In this document: in pieces, positions 13,976 to 20,348 of the stretch
How the letters are laid out: the number at the start of each line of letters is the position of its first letter
How positions within the stretch are numbered: the stretch's first letter is position 1
NCBI GenBank assembly: GCA_964428795.1
Contig: CAYRZL010000051.1
Location: 1-20,348, forward strand
From: CAYRZL01 sp964428795
GTDB lineage: Bacteria > Bacillota > Clostridia > Lachnospirales > Lachnospiraceae
Reading direction: 5' to 3'
Length of the DNA: 20,348 nt
Translations under genes and position numbers: made by a program
Notes under the pieces: generated by a model
What the model saw: the letters and a program-made list of their open reading frames with translations, nothing else
What the model was told of the DNA's origin: nothing
Database searches by the model: none

Positions 13976-15898
13976 ATGGCAAAAAAAGTCAGTTATGACG
14001 AGAGCAGCATATCAGTGCTGGAAGGCCTGGAGGCGGTAAGAAAACGTCCGGGTATGTACATCGGAAGTGTAGGACGTAAGGGCCTGAATCATTTAATATA
14101 CGAGATTGTGGACAATTCGGTGGATGAACATCTGGCGGGAGAGTGTGATACCATTCATGTGACACTGGAAGCGGACGGTTCCTGCACCGTGGAGGATAAC
14201 GGACGGGGTATCCCGGTGGGAATGCATCAGAAGGGTGTATCCGCCGCCCGCATTGTTTTTTCCACCCTCCATGCAGGCGGAAAATTTGATGATTCGGTTT
14301 ACAAGACAAGCGGTGGTCTGCACGGGGTAGGCTCTTCCGTAGTCAATGCCTTATCCACCCGCATGGATATTGAGATCAGCCGGGAAGGTTATATTCACCA
14401 TGACGGATATGAGCGGGGGATTCCGGTGATAGAACTGGAAAATGGTCTCCTTCCCACCATCGGAAAGACGAAAAAGACCGGAACGAAGATCAATTTCCTT
14501 CCGGATCCGGAAATCTTTGAAAAGACCAGATTTAAGGAGGATGAGGTAAAAAGTCGTCTCCATGAGACCGCCTATCTCAATCCCAATCTGACAATTATAT
14601 ATGATGATCTGCGTCTGGCGGAGCCGGAGCATATCGAGTTTCACGAGCCGGAGGGCATCATCGGATTTGTGAAGGATATCAATAAAAACGCGGAGGTCCT
14701 TCATGATGCGGTTTATTTTAAAGGAGAGAGCGAAGGAATTACCGTGGAGGCGGCCTTTCAGTACACGGGCGAGTTCCATGAAAATATATTGGGATTCTGC
14801 AATAACATTTACAATGCGGAGGGCGGAACCCACCTCACCGGATTTAAGACGGTATTTACTACAATTATCAATCAGTATGCGAGAGAGCTTGGTATTTTGA
14901 AGGATAAGGACGCCAATTTTACCGGTGCGGATGTGCGTAACGGTATGACAGCGGTAGTTTCCATCAAGCATCCGGCGCCCCGTTTTGAGGGTCAGACAAA
15001 GACAAAGCTGGACAATCAGGATGCTACGAGAGTGACAGCGAAAGTCACCGGAGATGAGATACAGCTCTTTTTTGATAAAAATCTGGAGACATTAAAAGCG
15101 GTCATCGGATGTGCGGAGAAGGCGGCGAAGATCCGAAAAACCTCGGAGAAAGCAAAGACAAACCTGCTGACCAAGCAGAAATTTTCCTTTGATTCCAACG
15201 GAAAGCTGGCAAATTGTGAGAGCAGAGATCCGTCCAAATGTGAGATTTTCATTGTGGAGGGAGATTCCGCCGGAGGGTCCGCAAAGACAGCCAGAGACCG
15301 CAATTATCAGGCGATTCTGCCGATTCGCGGAAAAATTCTCAATGTGGAAAAGGCAAGCATTGACAAGATCCTGGCAAATGCAGAGATCAAGACGATGATC
15401 AACGCCTTTGGATGCGGTTTTTCGGAAGGGTACGGAAATGATTTTGATATCAGCAAGCTGCGTTATGACAAGATCATTATCATGGCGGATGCCGACGTGG
15501 ACGGAGCACACATCAGTACACTGCTTCTGACATTATTTTACCGGTTTATGCCGGAGCTGATCTTTGAGGGACATGTGTATATTGCCATGCCGCCTCTGTA
15601 TAAAGCAATGCCAGGCAAGGGAGAGGAAGAATACCTCTATGATGATGCGGCGCTGGAGCGTTACCGCAAAACCCATAAGGGGCCCTTTACCCTGCAGCGG
15701 TACAAAGGTCTTGGCGAGATGGATGCGGTACAGCTCTGGGAGACGACGCTGGACCCTAAGACCCGCATTTTGAAAAAAGTGGAGATTGATGACGGACGTC
15801 TGGCATCGGATATTACGGAAATGCTCATGGGTAATGAGGTACCGCCGAGACGTGCATTTATTTATAAGCACGCTCAGGATGCAGAGCTGGATGTTTAA
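13976..15898 (+). CDS. parE: Type IIA DNA topoisomerase ATPase subunit (ParE/GyrB family, probably topoisomerase IV ParE)
   Basis: A 640-residue subunit that hydrolyses ATP to drive strand passage with the ParC/GyrA partner encoded next. The GHKL ATPase comes first (EIVDNSVDEH near 43-52, DNGRGIPV, GGLHGVGSSVVNALS). The transducer domain follows (QTKTKLDNQDA near 340), then TOPRIM with EGDSAGGSAK near 428 and the metal-binding DADVDGAH. The C-terminal tail is HKGPFTLQRYKGLGEMD. The length and absence of an insert fit Gram-positive GyrB or ParE alike. I favour ParE because the partner lacks a GyrA box and the locus lacks dnaA/recF neighbours, although LNVEKA in TOPRIM is GyrB-like. The ribosome binding site is weak, and the gene follows the structured intergenic region. 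Confidence 0.85.
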   Translation: MAKKVSYDESSISVLEGLEAVRKRPGMYIGSVGRKGLNHLIYEIVDNSVDEHLAGECDTIHVTLEADGSCTVEDNGRGIPVGMHQKGVSAARIVFSTLHAGGKFDDSVYKTSGGLHGVGSSVVNALSTRMDIEISREGYIHHDGYERGIPVIELENGLLPTIGKTKKTGTKINFLPDPEIFEKTRFKEDEVKSRLHETAYLNPNLTIIYDDLRLAEPEHIEFHEPEGIIGFVKDINKNAEVLHDAVYFKGESEGITVEAAFQYTGEFHENILGFCNNIYNAEGGTHLTGFKTVFTTIINQYARELGILKDKDANFTGADVRNGMTAVVSIKHPAPRFEGQTKTKLDNQDATRVTAKVTGDEIQLFFDKNLETLKAVIGCAEKAAKIRKTSEKAKTNLLTKQKFSFDSNGKLANCESRDPSKCEIFIVEGDSAGGSAKTARDRNYQAILPIRGKILNVEKASIDKILANAEIKTMINAFGCGFSEGYGNDFDISKLRYDKIIIMADADVDGAHISTLLLTLFYRFMPELIFEGHVYIAMPPLYKAMPGKGEEEYLYDDAALERYRKTHKGPFTLQRYKGLGEMDAVQLWETTLDPKTRILKKVEIDDGRLASDITEMLMGNEVPPRRAFIYKHAQDAELDV

Positions 15899-15913
15899 TT
15901 GGGAGGAGAGCAA

Positions 15914-18154
15914 ATGCAAACTGTCGAGGAACAGGTAATACGAACAGACTATTCCGAGATCATGCAGAAATCATATATCGATTATGCCATGAGTGTTATC
16001 GTGGCTCGGGCTCTGCCGGATGTGCGAGACGGACTGAAGCCTGTACAGCGAAGAACCTTGTATGATATGTATGAGCTGGGAATCCGATATGATAAGCCAT
16101 ACCGCAAATGTGCCCGTATCGTGGGCGATACCATGGGTAAATATCATCCCCACGGTGACAGCTCGATCTACGAGGCGCTGGTGGTCATGGCGCAGGAATT
16201 TAAAAAGGGCGTGCCGCTGGTGGACGGACATGGAAACTTTGGCTCCATCGAGGGAGACGGAGCTGCAGCCATGCGTTACACGGAAGCCCGTCTGCAAAAG
16301 ATCACCCAGGAGGCGTTCCTGGCTGATCTGGATAAAGATGTGGTTGATTTTATGCCGAACTTTGATGAGACGGAGAAGGAGCCTTCCGTTTTACCGGTGA
16401 AGGTGCCAAACCTGCTGCTGAACGGAGCAGAAGGTATTGCGGTCGGTATGGCAACCAGCATTCCGCCCCACAATTTTAATGAGGTGATCGACGGTGTCAT
16501 TGCCTACATGAAAAATCCCGATATCACGACAGAAGAGATGATGGAGATCATTCAGGGACCGGATTTCCCTACCGGGGGCATTGTCTGCAATAAAGACGAT
16601 CTGAAAGAAATCTATGAGACAGGCACAGGAAAGATGAAGCTGCGGGGAAAAGTGGAGATCGAGAAGGTGAAGGGCGGAAAAGAGCGTCTGGTCATCACGG
16701 AGATTCCATATACCATGATCGGTGCAAACATCGGAAAATTTTTAAATGATGTGTACAGTCTGGTGGAGACAAAGAAAACCACGGATATCGTGGATATTTC
16801 CAATCAATCCTCCAAAGAGGGTATCCGCATCGTGCTGGATCTGAAAAAGGGATGTGATACAGAAAACCTGTGCAATCTGTTATATAAGAAAACACGTCTG
16901 GAGGATACCTTCGGCGTGAATATGCTGGCAGTGGCAGATGGCAGGCCTGAGACCATGGGGCTTGTTTCCATTATCCGCCATCATGTAAACTTTCAATATG
17001 AAGTTGCCACGAGAAAGTATACCACGCTTCTGGCAAAAGAGCAGGAGAAAAAGGAGATTCAGGAGGGTCTGATCAAGGCATGTGATGTGATCGACCTGAT
17101 TATTGAGATTCTGCGGGGCAGTAAAAATGTAAAGGATGCGAAAAACTGTCTTGTAAACGGTGCGACAGAGAATATTAAATTCAAATCAAAGATGTCTCAG
17201 ACGATGGCTGCGAAGCTTCGTTTTACCGAGCGTCAGGCGACTGCCATTCTGGAAATGCGGCTGTACAAGCTGATCGGTCTTGAGGTGGAGGCGCTGATTA
17301 AGGAGCACGATGAGACACTGGCAAAGATTGCAAAATATGAGGATATTCTGGGTAAGCGAAGCTCCATGGCAAAAGTGATCATAGGTGAGCTGAAGCAGTA
17401 CCGGAAGGAGTATGGTATTCCCCGCAAAACGTCTATCGAGAATGCGGCAGAGGCTGTGTATGAAGAAAAGAAGATGGAAGAGATGCCTGTGGTATTTCTC
17501 ATGGACCGTTTCGGATATGCAAAAACCGTGGATGAGGCAACCTATGAGAGAAACAAAGAGGCTGCAGAGAATGAATTTAAGTATGTAATCCCGTGTATGA
17601 ATACGGACAAAATTGCAATTTTTACAAACACAGGTCAGATGCATCTGATGAAAGCTGCGGATCTTCCTTTCGGAAAATTCCGTGATAAGGGTGTTCCCAT
17701 CGATAATATCAGTAACTATAACAGTAGCGGGGAGAACTATATCTACCTTGCAAGTCTGGCTGATCTAAGAGGCAGAAGGGTTGCCTTTATCTCAAAATCT
17801 GCCATGATCAAATGGGTGAACGGTGATGAGTTTGATGTGGCAAAGAGAACCACTGCTGCCACAAAGCTGGCAGAGGGGGATGAGTTGATCGGAGTATCGC
17901 TCATTCAGGATACGGACAGTATCGTGATGCAGTCAGAAAAAGATATGTTTCTGCGCATCTCTGTGGAGGAGATACCGGAAAAGAAAAAGGGAGCCATCGG
18001 CGTGCGGGGCATGAAGCTGGCAGAGGGGGATGCATTGAAGCAGATGTACATTCTGGACGGGATACACGCGCCTGTTGTAGAGGTGAAGGATAAAGAGGTG
18101 GTATTGAACCGTCTGCACATCCAGAAGCGCGATACAAAGGGTGTGAAGAAGTAA
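15914..18154 (+). CDS. parC: Type IIA DNA topoisomerase cleavage subunit (ParC/GyrA family, probably topoisomerase IV ParC)
   Basis: A 746-residue DNA-cleaving subunit. Catalytic Y122 sits in AAAMRYTEARL. The quinolone-determining region reads HPHGDSSIYEA with S83 and E87 (the drug-sensitive residues), and the Greek-key/tower and coiled-coil regions follow. The C-terminal beta-pinwheel starts near residue 500. At the position where GyrA carries QRRGGKG, this protein reads YERNKEAAENE, so the GyrA box that lets gyrase wrap DNA is missing; the length is also short for GyrA. This supports a decatenating topoisomerase IV role. ATG at 15914 is preferred over an upstream TTG because GGGAGGAGAG (15901-15910) lies directly before it. 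It is 15 bp after parE, so they form an operon. Confidence 0.87.
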   Translation: MQTVEEQVIRTDYSEIMQKSYIDYAMSVIVARALPDVRDGLKPVQRRTLYDMYELGIRYDKPYRKCARIVGDTMGKYHPHGDSSIYEALVVMAQEFKKGVPLVDGHGNFGSIEGDGAAAMRYTEARLQKITQEAFLADLDKDVVDFMPNFDETEKEPSVLPVKVPNLLLNGAEGIAVGMATSIPPHNFNEVIDGVIAYMKNPDITTEEMMEIIQGPDFPTGGIVCNKDDLKEIYETGTGKMKLRGKVEIEKVKGGKERLVITEIPYTMIGANIGKFLNDVYSLVETKKTTDIVDISNQSSKEGIRIVLDLKKGCDTENLCNLLYKKTRLEDTFGVNMLAVADGRPETMGLVSIIRHHVNFQYEVATRKYTTLLAKEQEKKEIQEGLIKACDVIDLIIEILRGSKNVKDAKNCLVNGATENIKFKSKMSQTMAAKLRFTERQATAILEMRLYKLIGLEVEALIKEHDETLAKIAKYEDILGKRSSMAKVIIGELKQYRKEYGIPRKTSIENAAEAVYEEKKMEEMPVVFLMDRFGYAKTVDEATYERNKEAAENEFKYVIPCMNTDKIAIFTNTGQMHLMKAADLPFGKFRDKGVPIDNISNYNSSGENYIYLASLADLRGRRVAFISKSAMIKWVNGDEFDVAKRTTAATKLAEGDELIGVSLIQDTDSIVMQSEKDMFLRISVEEIPEKKKGAIGVRGMKLAEGDALKQMYILDGIHAPVVEVKDKEVVLNRLHIQKRDTKGVKK

Positions 18155-18208
18155 GCCTGTTCTGATATTCAGTGAACTGCTGCAAGTTTGTCTATTATTT
18201 ATCAATCA

Positions 18209-18237
18209 TTGACACTATTTAAAGTGTATGATACCAT
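18209..18237 (+). promoter_or_regulatory. Strong promoter of hppA
   Basis: A perfect TTGACA (18209-18214), a 17-bp spacer, then TACCAT (18232-18237) preceded by TG at 18229-18230 (extended -10). This is the best sigma-A promoter in the window. The predicted start near 18243 gives a leader of about 146 nt holding three hairpins. Confidence 0.75.
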
Positions 18238-18248
18238 GTTATTCAGAC

Positions 18249-18277
18249 AATGAAACCGACGATTTGTCGGTTTCATT
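18249..18277 (+). terminator. 12-bp hairpin: terminator of parEC or first leader hairpin of hppA
   Basis: AATGAAACCGAC (18249-18260) and GTCGGTTTCATT (18266-18277) pair perfectly around GATTT. The following TTACGTTATT is T-rich but broken, so terminator strength is doubtful. It starts about 6 nt after the predicted hppA start, so it would also sit at the 5' end of hppA mRNA. Confidence 0.55.
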
Positions 18278-18283
18278 TACGTT

Positions 18284-18361
18284 ATTACATGAGAAATTTC
18301 TGGTACTTCTCAGTGTAATGATAAACACATGTATACCCCAAAAACCTCTATTTTGCATGTG
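18284..18361 (+). promoter_or_regulatory. Second and third leader hairpins of hppA
   Basis: The second hairpin is TTACA-TGAGAA paired with TTCTCA-GTGTAA (about 18284-18319), with one bulge. The third has outer stem CACATG (18326-18331) with CATGTG (18356-18361) and inner stem CAAAA/TTTTG around ACCTCTA. There is no T run after either. They lie between the promoter and the AGGGAG ribosome binding site (18371-18376). Regulation through them is possible but unproven. Confidence 0.4.
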
Positions 18362-18388
18362 AAAAACAGAAGGGAGAGTTGAACAACT

Positions 18389-20348
18389 ATGTTAACATCA
18401 TTAGGTGTAGTCGGAATTATCATTCCGATCATCGGCGTCATAGCTCTTATCGTTGCCGCTGCTCTTGCAAACAATGTGAAGAAGAAGCCGGAAGGAACCG
18501 ATAAGATGAAAGAGATTGCCGCTGCTATTCATGAGGGCGCACAGGCATTTCTGATGTCCGAGTACAAGATTCTTGTAATCTTTATAATCGTCGTATTCTT
18601 AGGAGTAGGTTTCGGTATCGGAGTTACACAGGGATGGGCAGAAGGATGGGGTACAGCTATCTGCTTTATCATCGGAGCTGTATTTTCCATTATCGCTGGT
18701 TACTGTGGTATGAACGTTGCTACCAGAGCAAACGTGAGAACTGCCAATGCAGCAAGAGAAAAAGGTATGACTGCTGCTTTGCCGATCGCATTCCGCGGCG
18801 GTGCAGTTATGGGTCTTTGTGTGGTAGGTCTTGGTCTGCTGGGTGTCAGTGCGATTTACCTGGTTACAGGAAACGCAACAATTTTGTTTGGTTTCAGTCT
18901 TGGTGCTTCTTCCGTAGCGTTGTTTGCGCGTGTGGGCGGTGGTATTTATACAAAAGCTGCTGACGTAGGTGCTGACCTTGTAGGTAAGGTAGAAGCAGGA
19001 ATCCCTGAGGATGATCCCCGTAACCCGGCTGTTATCGCTGATAACGTAGGTGACAACGTAGGTGACGTTGCAGGTATGGGAGCTGACCTTTTTGAGTCCT
19101 ATGCAGGTTCCATTATTTCTGCTATCACGCTTGGTCTGATTGCATCCGGTATTTCCGGAAACTTCGGAACTCTTGGCGGAGCTTTATATCCGATGGCTCT
19201 GTCCGCAGTAGGTATCATTGCTTCTATTATCGGTATCTTCTGTGTACGTGGTAAAGAGGGCGGAGATCCTCATAAATCTCTGAAACTTGGCAATAACATT
19301 GCAAACGTGATTACAGTTATCGTAGCAATTATTCTGAGTAAACCGATGCTTGGTTCCTTCAAACCATGCGGCGCTATTATCGCTGGTCTGATCGTAGGTA
19401 TTCTGATCGGTTCTATTACAGAGCATTATACATCTGACAAATATGGTCCGGTACATAAGATTGCTGAGCAGTCTGAGACAGGTCCTGCAACAAACATCAT
19501 CAGTGGTCTGGCAGTAGGTATGCATTCCGCTACCTTCCCGATCATTCTGATTGCAGTAGGTATCTTTGTATCTTATCAGTTTGCAGGTATCTATGGTATC
19601 GCACTTGCAGCAGTAGGTATGCTTGCTACTACAGGAAGCACCGTAGCAGTAGATGCTTATGGTCCGATTGCTGATAATGCCGGCGGTATCGCTGAGATGT
19701 CCGGTCTGGATGAGAGTGTTCGTGAGATCACTGACTCTCTGGATTCCGTAGGTAACACAACAGCAGCTATCGGTAAAGGTTTTGCAATCGGTTCCGCAGC
19801 TCTGACAGCTCTGTCTCTGTTCGTATCTTACGCAGAAGCAGTGGAACTGCAGGTAATCAGTCTTTTGACACCAACCGTTATTATCGGTCTTTTGATCGGC
19901 GCTATGCTGCCATTCCTGTTCTCCGCTATTACCATGGAGGCAGTTTCCAAAGCAGCTTACAAGATGATCGAGGAAGTGCGCAGACAGTTCCATGCAGACA
20001 AAGGTATTCTGGAAGGAACAAGCAAACCGGATTACAAATCCTGTGTAGGTATTTCCACACAGGCAGCATTGAAAGAAATGCTGCTTCCGGGTATTCTGGC
20101 AATCGTAGTTCCGATCATCGTAGGTGTTCTGCTTGGCGCAGAGGCTCTTGGTGGACTTTTAGCAGGTGCTCTTGTAACAGGTGTTATGATGGCAATCTTT
20201 ATGTCAAACGCCGGTGGTGCATGGGATAATGCTAAAAAATACATCGAAGGCGGACATCATGGCGGAAAGGGAAGTGAGCCGCACAAAGCAGCGGTTGTTG
20301 GTGATACCGTAGGTGATCCGTTCAAGGATACTTCAGGTCCGTCCATCA
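18389..20348 (+). CDS. hppA: Membrane-bound, ion-pumping pyrophosphatase HppA (3' end cut by the window)
   Basis: A polytopic enzyme that couples hydrolysis of pyrophosphate to export of Na+ or H+. The window holds 653 codons with no stop; at the family's usual size only a few dozen residues are missing, since the last residues GDTVGDPFKDTSGPS are the conserved C-terminal catalytic segment. The substrate-binding block is near residues 185-240 (KAADVGADLVGKVE, then DNVGDNVGDVAGMGADLFESY). GNTTAAIGKG near 455-464 has Ala and Gly at the two positions that are Lys and Thr in potassium-independent enzymes, so it is predicted to need K+. Such enzymes in Clostridia often pump Na+, but the ion is not decided here. 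AGGGAG lies 12 bp before the ATG. Codon use is noticeably biased (GTA GGT, GCT, ATC), suggesting high expression. Confidence 0.96.
   Translation, partial: MLTSLGVVGIIIPIIGVIALIVAAALANNVKKKPEGTDKMKEIAAAIHEGAQAFLMSEYKILVIFIIVVFLGVGFGIGVTQGWAEGWGTAICFIIGAVFSIIAGYCGMNVATRANVRTANAAREKGMTAALPIAFRGGAVMGLCVVGLGLLGVSAIYLVTGNATILFGFSLGASSVALFARVGGGIYTKAADVGADLVGKVEAGIPEDDPRNPAVIADNVGDNVGDVAGMGADLFESYAGSIISAITLGLIASGISGNFGTLGGALYPMALSAVGIIASIIGIFCVRGKEGGDPHKSLKLGNNIANVITVIVAIILSKPMLGSFKPCGAIIAGLIVGILIGSITEHYTSDKYGPVHKIAEQSETGPATNIISGLAVGMHSATFPIILIAVGIFVSYQFAGIYGIALAAVGMLATTGSTVAVDAYGPIADNAGGIAEMSGLDESVREITDSLDSVGNTTAAIGKGFAIGSAALTALSLFVSYAEAVELQVISLLTPTVIIGLLIGAMLPFLFSAITMEAVSKAAYKMIEEVRRQFHADKGILEGTSKPDYKSCVGISTQAALKEMLLPGILAIVVPIIVGVLLGAEALGGLLAGALVTGVMMAIFMSNAGGAWDNAKKYIEGGHHGGKGSEPHKAAVVGDTVGDPFKDTSGPSI

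Noticed and set aside
19184..19993. 269-codon minus-strand frame inside hppA
   Set aside because: It lies antisense to the highly conserved pyrophosphatase; its Cys/Asn/Thr/Ser-rich translation reflects the biased codon use of the + strand.
1..20348. CRISPR arrays, insertion sequences, transposases, phage genes, toxin-antitoxin or defence genes
   Set aside because: I found no regularly spaced repeats, transposase or integrase motifs, or defence-type proteins anywhere in the window.

Overview
The window looks like chromosomal DNA from a low-to-mid GC Gram-positive anaerobe of the class Clostridia, most likely a Lachnospiraceae-type gut bacterium. Four things suggest this: strong AGGAGG-like ribosome binding sites, lipoprotein-type substrate-binding proteins, a VanS/PhoR-like kinase style common in Firmicutes, and a potassium-dependent membrane pyrophosphatase. 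The genus cannot be fixed from the sequence alone. All real genes lie on the + strand.

Layout. (1) 83-746: a tRNA-Gly(CCC) followed without an obvious terminator by a small nitroreductase. (2) 909-3079: an OmpR-type response regulator (RR1) and its histidine kinase (HK1), closed by a strong terminator. (3) 3361-6654: a lipoprotein substrate-binding protein (SBP1) translationally coupled to a second OmpR-type regulator (RR2) and a second kinase (HK2). (4) 6863-11625: a branched-chain-amino-acid-type (HAAT/Liv) ABC importer in the order SBP2, LivG-, LivF-, LivH- and LivM-like. (5) 11758-13852: hisH-hisF, then ung. (6) 13976-18154: a type IIA topoisomerase pair, best read as topoisomerase IV parE-parC. 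(7) 18389 to the right edge: hppA, a membrane pyrophosphatase cut by the window end.

The most interesting part is 0.8-11.6 kb. SBP1 has no permease of its own. It is fused by overlap to RR2-HK2 and is clearly homologous to SBP2, the receptor of the importer next door. Both the SBP1-RR2-HK2 promoter and the SBP2 promoter carry the same tandem box (TTTAAG-N5-TTTAA) exactly 11 bp upstream of the -10 element, the geometry of an OmpR/PhoB-type activator site. In addition, the leader of RR1-HK1 and the leader of SBP2 share a hairpin-forming sequence of about 44 nt just after the predicted transcription start. I infer a ligand-sensing and uptake module in which SBP1 presents ligand to HK2, RR2 activates its own operon and the importer, and RR1-HK1 is tied in through the shared leader element. 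The ligand cannot be read from the sequence.

The right half is housekeeping, but with some non-coding structure: a his promoter embedded in the loop of the upstream operon's terminator, a predicted three-way-junction RNA before parE, and a leader with three hairpins before hppA.
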